A stretch of 64,000 nucleotides of DNA from Geobacter sp. UBA698 (GCA_002298925.1 DBMM01000028.1:1395-65394); one strand, 5' to 3'; positions 51,389-60,911 are shown, counted from the stretch's first letter. Translations and numbers: made by a program. Notes: generated by a model from the sequence alone, not told the origin.

Positions 51389-51416
51389 CAAAGGGTGGGC
51401 TTAAAGCCCACCCTTT
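51389..51416 (-). terminator. Intercistronic hairpin between the two PPIase genes
   Basis: AAAGGGTGGGC and GCCCACCCTTT form an 11-bp stem with a 5-base loop. The downstream T-run on the minus strand is short (GCGTATTTT), so partial termination or mRNA stabilisation is more likely than a full stop. Confidence 0.6.
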
Positions 51417-51461
51417 CGGGCAGTCAAGCATATCCGTTATGCGGGGCGACTCCCCCCACAG

Positions 51462-52397
51462 TTATTTCTTCTCGGCAGCCGGCTTGGCCGTTTCAGCAGG
51501 TTTGCCTTCTTCTTTCTTGGTGCCCATGGCATTCAGGACATCTTCCTTGACGGTGATCTTGGCGGTCTTTTTAAGCTCTTCCTTGATCTTCTGGAAGACC
51601 TCCTGTTGCTTGGTCGGCATGATGGCGGCCTTGATCTGCTCCTTGACCTCTTCGAAAGGACGCGTACCGGCCGGACGCTTGCCGGTCAGCTTGATGATGT
51701 GAAAGCCGAAGTCGGACTTGACCACATCGGAGACCTGGCCCTCTTTCAGAGCCAGAGCTGCTTTTTCAAAAGCCGGCACCATGCTTCCCTTGCCGAACCA
51801 GCCCAGGTCGCCCCCCTTGGCGGAGGAGGAGTCGACCGAGTGTTTCTTGGCCAGTTCCTCAAAATTGCCGCCCCCCTTGATCTGGGCCAGAATATCCTTG
51901 GCCTCCTTCTCGGTCTTCACCAGGATGTGGCTGGCCTTGACCTGCTCACCGGCCTTAAATTTGTCGATATTCTGGTCGTAGAATTTCTTCAGATCGGCAT
52001 CGGAAACCTGTGACTCGCTCTCAACCTTTTTCTTGAGAAAGGACTCCACGATCAGACGCTTTTTCAGATCCTGAAGTTTCTCCTCGATTTCCGGCCCCTT
52101 GTCCACGCCGTCTTTGGATGCCTGCTGCAGGATCAGCTCACGGATCACCATGGTGTCCAGCATTTCCTTACGCCCCTGGGGGGTGTCGGCCATGGACTTG
52201 AGGTACTCCGGCAGGTTTTTAAGTTCGCGATTGAAATCGCCGGTTGTGATGGAACCACTGTTGACCTCGGCCAGCACCTGCCCCCCTCCCTTTGATTCCG
52301 TCTTGGAACCGGAGGAAGGTGTGCCGCCCTGACAGCCAAAGAGTGCAGCCGCGCACAAGACCACGGCGATACATTTTGCATTTGATGTGACTTTCAC
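51462..52397 (-). CDS. PpiC/parvulin-type peptidyl-prolyl isomerase lipoprotein
   Basis: 311 residues. Lipobox LFGC (cysteine about 22) followed by a Gly/Ser/Lys linker. An N-terminal SurA_N-like helical part leads to a parvulin domain (about 150-245): VKASHILVKTEKEAKDILAQ, DSSSAKGGDLGWFGKGSMVP, KSDFGFHIIKLTGKR. The Lys/Ala/Pro-rich tail is probably disordered. First gene of the tandem pair; GGAGAT lies upstream of the ATG. Confidence 0.88.
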   Translation of the reverse strand: MKVTSNAKCIAVVLCAAALFGCQGGTPSSGSKTESKGGGQVLAEVNSGSITTGDFNRELKNLPEYLKSMADTPQGRKEMLDTMVIRELILQQASKDGVDKGPEIEEKLQDLKKRLIVESFLKKKVESESQVSDADLKKFYDQNIDKFKAGEQVKASHILVKTEKEAKDILAQIKGGGNFEELAKKHSVDSSSAKGGDLGWFGKGSMVPAFEKAALALKEGQVSDVVKSDFGFHIIKLTGKRPAGTRPFEEVKEQIKAAIMPTKQQEVFQKIKEELKKTAKITVKEDVLNAMGTKKEEGKPAETAKPAAEKK

Positions 52398-52502
52398 GAA
52401 ATCTCCTTTTGTGATGCTTGGTTAAATTGCCAAAATCTTTAAAAAACTATCATAACGACACACCCATTTCAAGTGCTTTCTGGCCCCGGGCCTGGTCGGC
52501 AA

Positions 52503-53843
52503 CTACCGGCTGAATCCGGCCTGCTTGACCGCTTTTCGCCCCTGCCGCAACGGGGATTCTCCGAAAACCGTGCGCGGCAACCCCAACTGGTCAAGTTCTC
52601 CTTCCCCAAAGAGCCGAATCACACCGAACTGGCCATCATAGCCTGACTGTCGCAAGACTCGACCGGCACGCATGCGTGCCACGGCCTCACCCAGCACAGG
52701 CGACCAGCTGACGATCTCTTCCAGGGGAACGTGCAACAGCAGGTTGAATTCCGAACCGAAACGCCCGATGACCCGAGCGTACTGGCCCAGAACCTCCTTT
52801 GAGGAAGGCCCGACACCGGCAATATCACTGATCACTTCCGGCAGCGGCAGCAGGCTGAAAACCTGCGGCGCCTGCGGCCCGTACAACGGTTGCCGGCGAT
52901 CGGCCAATTCCATGACGCGGTGCTGCACACCCACGGTCAGCGCCTTGCCGCACAGCGGACAGAGCGCCCCCAGGCGCCTCGTTTCCTCGGGGTCGAGACA
53001 GAGCTGGCAGGCGCGGTGTCCGTCCAAGTGGTATTTGCCCTCCTCCGGGAAAAATTCCACCGTTCCGCGGAAGGTCTCCAGGTGATTGCCGCGAATGGCA
53101 TCCCGCAGCGAAAAAAAATCCAGTTCGGCGGAGAACAGATTGGCTTCCCGCCCCAGCTTGGAAGGTGAATGGCAGTCGGAATTGGAGATCAGGCTGAAGC
53201 GGTCCAGGGCCGAAATCAGGCGGTTCATGTCCGGGTCCGACGAGAGGCCGGTCTCCAAGGCGAAAACCTGGTCGGTCAGGTCGCCGAAACACTCCTCGAT
53301 ATGATTGAAGCCGGAACGGGAGCCGAACAGCGAAAACCAGGGGGTCCAGATGTGGGCCGGCACCAGGTAACCGCCCGGCGCCAACTCCAGCACCAGCTCC
53401 AGCAGATCCCGGCTGTCCAGCCCCAGGATGGGACGGCCGTCGGAAACGATATTGCCGATACCGGCCAGCCTGGTATTGATCCGCTCGGCACTGGCGAAGT
53501 CCGGAACATAGAGCAGATTGTGGACCTTGCGCAGGGCGCCGTGGCGCTTGTAGATGCAGCTGATCTCGGCCGAGAGCATGAAACGGACCGGGCCGGGAGC
53601 CGCTGTCACGCCCGGCAGCACCGCTGGTATGCCAGCCTCGTCTTTGAGACGGAACAGCCCAGCTTCAGCCGGCAGCAGCTGCTCCCGCAGCTGTCGCAAC
53701 CAGAGCGGGTGGGTAAAATCACCGCTGGCCAGCACCTGAATGCCCTTGACCCGCGCCCAGGCGACCAGGCCGGCCAGGGTACTTTCCCGGCTGGTGGCAC
53801 GGGAATAGGGCGAGTGGATATGCAGATCGGCAATGTAGTCCAT
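52503..53843 (-). CDS. PHP-domain nuclease of the EndoQ type
   Basis: 446 residues. The PHP metal site is visible in DLHIHSPYSRATSRESTLAG and continues in VPAHIWTPWFSLFG, FALETGLSSDP and SNSDCHSPSKLGREAN. A zinc ribbon follows (CQLCLDPEETRRLGALCPLC), then a helix-hairpin-helix-like IAGVGPSSKEVLGQYARVIG. This order matches endonuclease Q, which in archaea and some bacteria cuts DNA 5' of deaminated bases, and also the N-terminal part of some UvrD-like helicase fusions. Here there is no helicase fused. Confidence 0.8.
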   Translation of the reverse strand: MDYIADLHIHSPYSRATSRESTLAGLVAWARVKGIQVLASGDFTHPLWLRQLREQLLPAEAGLFRLKDEAGIPAVLPGVTAAPGPVRFMLSAEISCIYKRHGALRKVHNLLYVPDFASAERINTRLAGIGNIVSDGRPILGLDSRDLLELVLELAPGGYLVPAHIWTPWFSLFGSRSGFNHIEECFGDLTDQVFALETGLSSDPDMNRLISALDRFSLISNSDCHSPSKLGREANLFSAELDFFSLRDAIRGNHLETFRGTVEFFPEEGKYHLDGHRACQLCLDPEETRRLGALCPLCGKALTVGVQHRVMELADRRQPLYGPQAPQVFSLLPLPEVISDIAGVGPSSKEVLGQYARVIGRFGSEFNLLLHVPLEEIVSWSPVLGEAVARMRAGRVLRQSGYDGQFGVIRLFGEGELDQLGLPRTVFGESPLRQGRKAVKQAGFSR

Positions 53844-53933
53844 GGGTGACGCTATCCTAACAGAATAAGCAACTGCGGTGAAGCCTAATCCGTTGACAAA
53901 CTGAGGGGATAGACCGTAAACTCTTAAACTCCT

Positions 53934-54416
53934 ATGATCAGTAAAGAGAAACTAAAACAAAAATTCAAAACCATCATGTCCCTGGACAGCCATCCGGGGC
54001 ATATCGCGGCCGGCTTTGCCGTGGGCACCTTCATCAGTTTCACCCCCTTTTTCGGCCTGCATACCCCCCTGGCAATTGCCGCGGCATTCATCTTCCGACT
54101 CAACAAGGTCACCTGCATCACCGGAGCCTGGATCAACACCCCTTTTACGGTGGTTCCAGCCCTGGTGGCCAGCTACAATATCGGCCGTTTTTTGCGAGGT
54201 AAACCGACCAGGGATCTGGTATTAAAGAATCTGGATTGGCATTCTCTCCAGCCCTATGCCAAATCACTTCTGCTGGGGAGCTCGATTGTCGGATTCGTGG
54301 CTGCCGTGGCTGCCTATTTCATCTGCTACTGGCTGGTGGTGGCCTTCAGGCGCAAGGATGTTGCCTTGAAGGAGATCACGCGGGAGATGGAAGAGGTCGG
54401 GGAAGAGCTGGATTAA
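53934..54416 (+). CDS. DUF2062 membrane protein
   Basis: 160 residues with two to three membrane helices. The DUF2062 signature is clear: SPHGIA-like HPGHIAAGFAVGTFISFTPF followed by FGLHTPLAI, then FRLNKVTCITGAWINTPFTV. It may be involved in envelope processes; no biochemical function is established. It ends at a perfect 44-bp palindrome shared with the convergent phosphate transporter. Confidence 0.82.
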   Translation: MISKEKLKQKFKTIMSLDSHPGHIAAGFAVGTFISFTPFFGLHTPLAIAAAFIFRLNKVTCITGAWINTPFTVVPALVASYNIGRFLRGKPTRDLVLKNLDWHSLQPYAKSLLLGSSIVGFVAAVAAYFICYWLVVAFRRKDVALKEITREMEEVGEELD

Positions 54417-54430
54417 AACAAGACAGGATA

Positions 54431-54474
54431 CACAAAAAGAAGGGCGGGTTGCGCAACCCGCCCTTCTTTTTGTG
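54431..54474. terminator. Perfect 44-bp palindromic bidirectional terminator
   Basis: CACAAAAAGAAGGGCGGGTT and its exact reverse complement (with a central GCGC) form a 22-bp stem with no mismatches. Flanking A- and T-runs make it work on both strands, for the DUF2062 gene and the convergent Pit gene; it directly abuts the latter's stop. Confidence 0.88.
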
Positions 54475-55476
54475 TTATTTACCCAGAAGCGGGCTCAAGA
54501 CCTGATAGGTCAGATAGGCCATCAGGGCCGATGCGGGGATGGTCAGAATCCAGGCCACCAGGATACGCTTGGCCACGTTCCAGTTGACGGCGTTCAAACG
54601 CTTGGAAAGGCCGACTCCCAGGATGGCGGAGGTGATGACATGGGTGGTGCTGGTGGGCATGCCCATGGCCGAAGCCCCCAGAATGACGCCGGCCGAGGCG
54701 GTTTCCACGCAAAAACCGTGTACCGGCTGCAGCTTGACAAAATCACTGCCGACAGTCTTGATGATCCGCCAGCCCCCGGCGGCAGTACCCAGCGCCATGG
54801 CCGTGGCGCAGGCCACCATTACCTCCCAGGGCACGACAAATGTTTTCAGGAATCCGTAACTGACCAGGGCCAGGGTGATGACACCCATGGATTTCTGGGC
54901 ATCGGCGGTTCCGTGGGAAAAAGCCATGAAAGCCGCCGAAACAACCTGCAGTCGCCGGAAATTCTTGTTAAGGGGGCCCGGTGACTTATTGCCGAAAACC
55001 CGGTAGATGATCATCATGAAGATGAAGCCGATCAGTGTTCCCAGCAACGGAGAGATCAGCAGGGCCAGAATGATTTTTTTGAGTCCGGCCCACTTCAGGG
55101 CACTCAGACCGGCATGGGCAAAGACCGACCCCATGATGCCGCCGATGATGGCGTGGGAGGAGGAAGACGGCAGGCCGTAATACCAGGTCACCAGGTCCCA
55201 GATAATTGCGCCGCTGACGCCGGCCAATACCACCATCTGGGTGATATTGGAGCTGTCCACGATCCCCTTGCCGATTGTGCCGGCCACTTTGGTCGATATC
55301 ATGGCGCCGGCAAAATTGAGCCCGGCCGCCATGATGATGGCGCCCCTGACGGAGATTGCCCGGGTTGAAACGCAGGTGGCGATGGCGTTGGCCGTGTCGT
55401 GGAAACCGTTGATATAGTCGAAGAGAAGCGCCGCCAGGATGACCAGGCAGAGCATCACAAGGGCCGGATCAAGCAT
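54475..55476 (-). CDS. pit: Inorganic phosphate transporter, Pit family
   Basis: 333 residues, about ten membrane segments. The duplicated PiT signature is present: FDYINGFHDTANAIATCVST near the N-terminus, and FSHGTADAQKSMGVITLALV in the second half. It would import metal-phosphate complexes with protons or sodium. It overlaps the upstream DUF47 gene by eight bases, a common pair. Confidence 0.93.
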   Translation of the reverse strand: MLDPALVMLCLVILAALLFDYINGFHDTANAIATCVSTRAISVRGAIIMAAGLNFAGAMISTKVAGTIGKGIVDSSNITQMVVLAGVSGAIIWDLVTWYYGLPSSSSHAIIGGIMGSVFAHAGLSALKWAGLKKIILALLISPLLGTLIGFIFMMIIYRVFGNKSPGPLNKNFRRLQVVSAAFMAFSHGTADAQKSMGVITLALVSYGFLKTFVVPWEVMVACATAMALGTAAGGWRIIKTVGSDFVKLQPVHGFCVETASAGVILGASAMGMPTSTTHVITSAILGVGLSKRLNAVNWNVAKRILVAWILTIPASALMAYLTYQVLSPLLGK

Positions 55477-56089
55477 TTTTCACCACCACGCTTTCAAGAA
55501 TATTGGCCGCGTCTTCGCACTTGTCGGTGGCCCTTTCCAGCGTCTCATAGATCTCTTTCCACTTGATCAGCTGGATCGGATCCTTTTCCTCATCAAAAAG
55601 ACGGCTGATGGCCTCGCGGGACACGCGGTCCGCTTCGTTTTCCAGGGCATTGATCTCGACGCAGGCCGCGAAGATCTGGTCGTTGGTCTTTTTGCCCAGC
55701 ATGGCCACCGCCTTATCGACCGCATAGCAGGACTGCAGAATGATGAAGCCCAGTGACTTGGCTTCGGGCGGAATGGACTCCACGTTGTACATGATGACCC
55801 GTGCGGCACAGGCGTCGATCAGATCAAGGATATCGTCCAGCTTGGAGGCCAGGGCATAGATGTCTTCCCGGTCCAGCGGCGTGACAAAAGTCTTGTTAAG
55901 TTTCTGGATGATTTCGTGGGTAATGGAATCCCCCTTGTGCTCCACATCCTTGATCTTGCGCTGGCTTTCAGCCGGATCAGCAAAGTCGTCAAGCATTGCC
56001 TTGAGCAGCTTGGCCCCTTCAATAATGTTGCTGGTCATATCCTTGAACAGCAGAAAGAATTTTTCTTCTTTGGGCATAAGTCCAAACAT
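55469..56089 (-). CDS. DUF47 family (PhoU-like) Pit accessory protein
   Basis: 206 residues from ATG 56089 (GGAGG upstream; the frame extends to 56155 without support). Helical PhoU-like fold: MFGLMPKEEKFFLLFKDMTS, then the metal-site region VEHKGDSITHEIIQKLNKTF followed by VTPLDREDIYALASKLDDIL. Such proteins regulate the adjacent Pit transporter. Confidence 0.9.
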   Translation of the reverse strand: MFGLMPKEEKFFLLFKDMTSNIIEGAKLLKAMLDDFADPAESQRKIKDVEHKGDSITHEIIQKLNKTFVTPLDREDIYALASKLDDILDLIDACAARVIMYNVESIPPEAKSLGFIILQSCYAVDKAVAMLGKKTNDQIFAACVEINALENEADRVSREAISRLFDEEKDPIQLIKWKEIYETLERATDKCEDAANILESVVVKNA

Positions 56090-56159
56090 GCGGTCCTCCG
56101 AGTGATGCAATTTATGATATTGGAATAAACTGCACATTAATAACATACTTTTCAAAGCC

Positions 56160-56177
56160 TGTCACAGAAATGTGACC
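56160..56177. promoter_or_regulatory. Palindrome GTCACA-N4-TGTGAC in the divergent region
   Basis: GTCACAGAAATGTGAC (56161-56176) is a perfect 6-bp inverted repeat with a 4-base centre. It lies between the divergent DUF47-pit and uppP genes, 70 bases from the DUF47 ATG. It could be an operator. It does not match a tandem Pho box, and its half-sites are in the opposite order to a CRP site. Confidence 0.4.
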
Positions 56178-56289
56178 TTTCTGCCACCTGACTGAGGGCA
56201 ACGTTTTCTGCCGTAAGGTTTTATGCCGTATTGCCTTTGCCGCTTTCTTGCAGTATCTTCAGCCATCCCAATTGAAAGAGGAAGTACCC

Positions 56290-57111
56290 ATGAATCTGCT
56301 TCACGCCCTGGTGCTCGGCGCCGTTCAGGGCTTCACCGAAGTCCTCCCCATCAGCAGTTCCGCCCACCTGATCCTGATCCCCTGGCTGCTGAAATGGCCC
56401 GAATCCGGGCTGACCTTTGACGTGGCCCTGCACCTGGGCACCTTCCTCGCCCTGGCAGCCTATTTCCGACAAGACATCATTGAAATGTTCTCCTCATTCT
56501 TCGAGGCCCTTGCCAGCCGTTCTCTGAACACCCCTGCCAAACGGCTGCCGTTCCTGATCATTGCCGCCACCGTACCGGCGGCCATAGTGGGCAAGCTGTT
56601 CGAGCACCAGGTTGAAGACATCTTCCGATCCAACCCGCTGCTGATCGCCGTTTTCCTGATCGTGTTCGGCATCCTGCTGGGGGTCGTCGATATCGCCGGC
56701 CGCAAACGAAAGGGCCTGGACGAAATTCAGCCGGCAAGCGCCATGACCATCGGCCTGATGCAGTGCCTGGCCCTGATTCCGGGCGTATCCCGCTCGGGCA
56801 TCACCATCACCGCCGGCCTGATGTTGGGCTTCACCCGCGAGAGCGGGGCCCGCTTCTCGTTTCTGATGTCGCTGCCGATCGTGGCCGGGGCAGCCCTGCT
56901 CAAGATGCTGCACCTGCTGAAGCACGGCATCCCGGCCGGCGAAGGGGTGCCGATGCTGGTCGGCATCGTCACCTCGGCCGTGACCGGCTATATCAGCGTG
57001 GCCTTCCTGCTGAAATTTGTGCAGAAGCGGAGCCTCTCCCCCTTTGTCTGGTATCGGGTCATCGCGGGGGGAGTCGTGATTTCGGCCATCTTGTCGGGCT
57101 TCAAGGGGTAA
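56290..57111 (+). CDS. uppP: Undecaprenyl-diphosphatase
   Basis: 273 residues, integral membrane phosphatase recycling the lipid carrier of peptidoglycan synthesis. ATG 56290 gives the standard start MNLLHALVLGAVQGFTEVLP. The catalytic motifs are EVLPISSSAHL and ALIPGVSRSGITITAGLMLG followed by F-T-R. About eight hydrophobic segments. GAGGAAG precedes the ATG. Confidence 0.96.
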   Translation: MNLLHALVLGAVQGFTEVLPISSSAHLILIPWLLKWPESGLTFDVALHLGTFLALAAYFRQDIIEMFSSFFEALASRSLNTPAKRLPFLIIAATVPAAIVGKLFEHQVEDIFRSNPLLIAVFLIVFGILLGVVDIAGRKRKGLDEIQPASAMTIGLMQCLALIPGVSRSGITITAGLMLGFTRESGARFSFLMSLPIVAGAALLKMLHLLKHGIPAGEGVPMLVGIVTSAVTGYISVAFLLKFVQKRSLSPFVWYRVIAGGVVISAILSGFKG

Positions 57112-57148
57112 GATTCAGGCATACCAGCAGGTTGTTCAGGGGGGATCT

Positions 57149-57844
57149 ATGACGGGCGGCATCAGGGAGTGGCCGGAGGATGAGAGACCGCGGGAAAAGA
57201 TGCACAGGCAGGGCGCGGCCAACCTGACCAACGCCGAGCTGCTGGCGCTGATCATCCGCACCGGCGACACCGCCACCGGGAAGAGCGCCATTGACCTGGG
57301 CCGGGACCTCATCAGCCATTTCGGCGAAAACCTGCGTGAGCTGGGCAGCGCCGATATATCCGAGATCACAGCCATCAAGGGTATCGGGCCGGCCAAGGCA
57401 ACCGGCATCAAGGCGGCCTTCACCCTGTCAGCGCGTTTCCAGGCCCGCAAACTGGAGCTGCTGGACCGCTTCACCTCACCCCGCCAGGTCTTCGACTACT
57501 TCCACCACGAATTCCGCGACAGCCGCAAGGAATATTTTCTGGTACTGCTCTTGGACGGCAAGAACCGCATCATCCGCCGGGTACAGGTCTCGGAAGGCTC
57601 CCTCAACCAGAGCATCGTCCACCCCAGAGAAGTATTCATCCCGGCGGTCAAGGAATCGGCCGCCGCCATGATCCTGGTCCACAACCATCCCACCGGCGAC
57701 CCGGCCCCCAGCCCGGAGGACATCGCCATCACCCGCCGCCTGAAGGAAGCCGGCGAGATCATGGGGATCAAGGTGCTGGATCACATCATCATCGGGGATG
57801 GGGAGGACGCCTATCTCAGTTTCGTGGAGCGGGGTTTGCTGTAG
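57149..57844 (+). CDS. radC: RadC-family (DUF2466) JAMM-domain protein
   Basis: 231 residues. An N-terminal helix-hairpin-helix region (ITAIKGIGPAKATGIKAAF) precedes the MPN/JAMM domain with the metal motif LVHNHPTGDPAPSPEDIAIT and an upstream glutamate. No repair function has been confirmed for the family. GGGGGGAT lies before the ATG; the neighbour uppP ends 37 bases upstream. Convergent with hemY. Confidence 0.93.
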   Translation: MTGGIREWPEDERPREKMHRQGAANLTNAELLALIIRTGDTATGKSAIDLGRDLISHFGENLRELGSADISEITAIKGIGPAKATGIKAAFTLSARFQARKLELLDRFTSPRQVFDYFHHEFRDSRKEYFLVLLLDGKNRIIRRVQVSEGSLNQSIVHPREVFIPAVKESAAAMILVHNHPTGDPAPSPEDIAITRRLKEAGEIMGIKVLDHIIIGDGEDAYLSFVERGLL

Positions 57845-57846
57845 GG

Positions 57847-59256
57847 TCAGCCAAGTACCACCAGCGCCTCGTCCGCGGCTTTTTGTGCCGCAGCCACACA
57901 GTCGTTCAGGCCGATGCCGCGGTAGGAGTTGCCGGTCAGGATCAGGCCGGGGTGAGACTTCAGCAGCTCAGCCAGCGCCTCCAGCCGTTTGCCGTGGCCG
58001 ACGGTGTACTGCGGGATGGCCTGCGGGTGCCGGAAGATCCTGACAAAGGACGGCTCGGCAGTTATATGCATAGTCGCTTTCAGATCCTTTTTGACCCGCG
58101 CAGTAACCTCATCATCACTCAGTTTGACATACTCCGGAAAACAGGCGCCCCCCATCATGCTGCGCAACAGCACCTTGCCGGTCGGGGCCCGGTTCTCGAA
58201 CATGCTGGAATCCCACAGGGTCCCGAGGGTACTGCACCCCTCCTTCTTCGGAATCAGGTAGCCGAAGCCATCCAGCGGGTGGGTGATACGGTCGCGCTCG
58301 TAACCGAAACAGATCACCGTCATGCTGGCGTAGGGGATCTGCCGCAGAACGCCGGAAATTCCGCCATCCAGCCCGGCCAGCATCTCCGCTGCCGCAAAGG
58401 CCGGCGAGGCTACAATCACCAGATCGGCCTCCTGCTGGGAGCCGTCGGAGCATTTTACGCGGTAGCCGCCACTGCCAGGCTTTTCAACCGCCGTAACCGC
58501 AATCCCCGGCTTGACGATGCCCCCCAGCGAATCGGCCAGAGCATCCGCAAGATACTGGATCCCCTCGCGGAACGAGGTCAGCACGCCACCCGGTCCGGCG
58601 GCGCTGGAAACCACCTTGCCCGCGGCCATATCCCTTTTCTTCTGCTTGGCCAGCATGATCATGGCCCTGACCAGCCCGCCGTACTCGCTTTCCAGTTCGG
58701 CGATACGCGGAAAGCAGGAGACCAGCGACATGGTTTCGGGATCGCCGGCAAAGATGCCGGAAACCATCGGCGCGATCAACTTGTCCAGCGCCTCCTGGCC
58801 CAGGCGGCGGCGGCCGAAATCGGCCAGGGTCTCGTCAATTCCAGCCGGCGCAGAGGCGATAAAGGGTGTCGGCTCCAGGGCCAGGCGCAGCTTGCCGGGC
58901 CAGGAGATCAGGCGGCTCTTGAGGAAAGACGGAGCGCCTTCCGGCAGTCGGTGCAGTTCGCCACCGGAATAGATAAAGCGCTTGCGGGCGTTGTCATTGC
59001 TGCGGTGCAGGTTCTGCTCGACTCCGATGGCGCGGCACAGGTCGAGGGTCTGGGGCTTGCTGTCCAGAAAGCCGTTGGGCCCCCATTCGCAGGTATAGCC
59101 ATCCGCTTTAATGCTCCAGATCTTGCCCCCCAGCCGCTGTTCCTTTTCCAGCAGAACCAACTCCAGCTCGACACCGGCCTGACGGGCCTTATCCCGCAAC
59201 AGCCAGGCCGTGGACAGTCCCGAAATGCCGCCACCGACAACGACCACCTTTTTCAT
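57847..59256 (-). CDS. hemY: Protoporphyrinogen oxidase (HemY-type)
   Basis: 469 residues. The FAD-binding dinucleotide fold opens with KVVVVGGGISGLSTAWLLRD; later DLVIVASPAFAAAEMLAG, and the C-terminal FAD contact LILTGNSYRGIGLNDCVAAA. This oxygen-type enzyme family oxidises protoporphyrinogen IX or coproporphyrinogen III; in an anaerobe it presumably uses another acceptor. With hemB at 36.4 kb it belongs to heme synthesis. Confidence 0.9.
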   Translation of the reverse strand: MKKVVVVGGGISGLSTAWLLRDKARQAGVELELVLLEKEQRLGGKIWSIKADGYTCEWGPNGFLDSKPQTLDLCRAIGVEQNLHRSNDNARKRFIYSGGELHRLPEGAPSFLKSRLISWPGKLRLALEPTPFIASAPAGIDETLADFGRRRLGQEALDKLIAPMVSGIFAGDPETMSLVSCFPRIAELESEYGGLVRAMIMLAKQKKRDMAAGKVVSSAAGPGGVLTSFREGIQYLADALADSLGGIVKPGIAVTAVEKPGSGGYRVKCSDGSQQEADLVIVASPAFAAAEMLAGLDGGISGVLRQIPYASMTVICFGYERDRITHPLDGFGYLIPKKEGCSTLGTLWDSSMFENRAPTGKVLLRSMMGGACFPEYVKLSDDEVTARVKKDLKATMHITAEPSFVRIFRHPQAIPQYTVGHGKRLEALAELLKSHPGLILTGNSYRGIGLNDCVAAAQKAADEALVVLG

Positions 59257-59418
59257 GCGATATCCTCTCTGGTATCCATTCTGTTATCGGGTCGATACTA
59301 CGTTCGCCACATGCGGCTGTCAAGGCATACGCCGTCCACGACCTTGATAACATCCTTGCTTTGGAATCGGAATTACATTACAACCAAACCGTTAATCCGT
59401 TACTGAAAGGTGAACATC

Positions 59419-60342
59419 ATGGCCCAGAGTGATTATTACAAGATCCTCGGCGTGGACAAGAAAGCCACAGCCGAAGATATCAAGAAAGCCTTCCGCAAGC
59501 TGGCGGTCAAGTACCACCCCGACCGGAATCCGAACGACAAATCCGCAGAGGACAAGTTCAAGGAGATCAACGAGGCCTACGCCGTGCTGTCCGATCCCCA
59601 GAAGAAAGAGCAGTACGACACCTTCGGCTCCAGCGGCTTTCATAAACAGTACAGCCAGGAAGACATCTTCCGGAATTTTGACTTCGGCAACGCCTACAAG
59701 GATATGGGGGGCGGCTTTGGAGGGGGTGGGGCCGAGGACATCTTTTCGCGCCTGTTCGGCGGAGGCTTCGGTGGGGGATTCGGACGGGGCGCCGGACGGG
59801 GCGGTTTCCGGGCCGGTCCCCAGAAGGGAAGCGACCTGGAGATGGAAACCGATATCAGTTTCCGCGACGCGGTGCTGGGGGCCGAAAAGGTGGTGGCCTT
59901 CCGCCGCAACGGCCAGCGCGAGGAGCTCAAGGTCAGGATTCCGGCCGGCGTGGACAACGGCAGCAAGGTGCGCATCAGCGGCAAGGGGGGCCAAGGGGAG
60001 GGGGGCGGACCGGCCGGCGACCTGTTCCTGATCATCCGGGTTCTGCCTGACCCGGTCTTCAGCCGCGACGGCGGCGACCTGTTCGTGGAACGCCCGATCC
60101 CGTTTTCAGCCGCCTGTCTGGGCACCTCCCTGGATGTGCCGACGCTGGAGGGGGACAAGCGCATCAAGGTTCCGGCCGGCATCCAGCCCGGCACGAAGAT
60201 CAGGCTGAAAGGGTACGGGGTGAAACCGCCGGGATCAAATGCCAAGGGCGATCTCTACGTGAAGATCAACGTGCATGTTCCGGAATCCCTGAACGGGGAG
60301 CAAAAGAAACTGGTGGAAGAGTTGGCGAAAAAGGGGATCTGA
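59419..60342 (+). CDS. DnaJ-like co-chaperone (CbpA type)
   Basis: 307 residues from ATG 59419 (GAAAGG 8 bases upstream). J-domain with KYHPDRNP (HPD motif), then a Gly/Phe-rich region (about 98-140) and C-terminal substrate-binding domains ([20 protein letters not shown] onwards). The cysteine zinc-finger repeats of DnaJ are missing, as in CbpA. It would stimulate DnaK. Confidence 0.92.
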   Translation: MAQSDYYKILGVDKKATAEDIKKAFRKLAVKYHPDRNPNDKSAEDKFKEINEAYAVLSDPQKKEQYDTFGSSGFHKQYSQEDIFRNFDFGNAYKDMGGGFGGGGAEDIFSRLFGGGFGGGFGRGAGRGGFRAGPQKGSDLEMETDISFRDAVLGAEKVVAFRRNGQREELKVRIPAGVDNGSKVRISGKGGQGEGGGPAGDLFLIIRVLPDPVFSRDGGDLFVERPIPFSAACLGTSLDVPTLEGDKRIKVPAGIQPGTKIRLKGYGVKPPGSNAKGDLYVKINVHVPESLNGEQKKLVEELAKKGI

Positions 60343-60351
60343 ATCAGAACC

Positions 60352-60377
60352 GCTCCCCTCCCGCCGGGGAGGGGAGC
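60352..60377. terminator. GC-rich hairpin between convergent genes
   Basis: GCTCCCCTCC and GGAGGGGAGC form a 10-bp stem. No T-run follows on the plus strand; on the minus strand the flank is also not T-rich, so it is only a candidate terminator or mRNA end. Confidence 0.35.
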
Positions 60378-60408
60378 TAACGCGATGGAACGTCACTAAT
60401 TTTTTTTA

Positions 60409-60882
60409 TTATTTCTTGACCAGCAGCACCACGGCGTGGGCCGCGATCCCTTCGCCCCGGCCGCTGAATCCAAGCCCCTCCTCGGTGGTGGCCTTGACAT
60501 TTACCTGTTCCACCACCGCATTCAACACCCGGGCGATGTTCGCGCGCATTGTTTGGATATGGGGCGCCATCTTCGGTTTTTGGGCGATGATGGTCGCATC
60601 CAGGTTGCCCAGACAGTAGCCGCGGCTGTCGGCCACCCCCATGACGTGGGCCAGCAGATGCATGCTGTCGGCCCCCTTGAAGGCCGGATCGCTATCCGGG
60701 AAATGCTTGCCGATATCACCTTCGCCAATGGCTCCCAGAATGGCATCGGCAACGGCATGCAGCAGAACGTCGGCGTCCGAGTGCCCCAGCAGTCCCTGCT
60801 CCCAGGGGATATCCACCCCCCCCATGATCAGTTTTCTCCCCTCCACCAGCCGGTGCACGTCATAACCGTGTCCTATGCGCAT
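60409..60882 (-). CDS. ispF: 2-C-methyl-D-erythritol 2,4-cyclodiphosphate synthase
   Basis: 157 residues. Catalyses formation of MEcPP in the non-mevalonate isoprenoid pathway. Metal-binding residues lie in [12 protein letters not shown] and [20 protein letters not shown]; also [20 protein letters not shown] and [20 protein letters not shown]. Length is standard. ispD is not adjacent. Confidence 0.97.
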   Translation of the reverse strand: MRIGHGYDVHRLVEGRKLIMGGVDIPWEQGLLGHSDADVLLHAVADAILGAIGEGDIGKHFPDSDPAFKGADSMHLLAHVMGVADSRGYCLGNLDATIIAQKPKMAPHIQTMRANIARVLNAVVEQVNVKATTEEGLGFSGRGEGIAAHAVVLLVKK

Positions 60883-60911
60883 ATCCAGACTCCTTCCTGT
60901 TGACGGTTATT

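Noticed and set aside
56160..56177. Pho box for the DUF47-pit genes
   Set aside because: A Pho box is a direct repeat of CTGTCAT-like 7-mers; this site is an inverted repeat.
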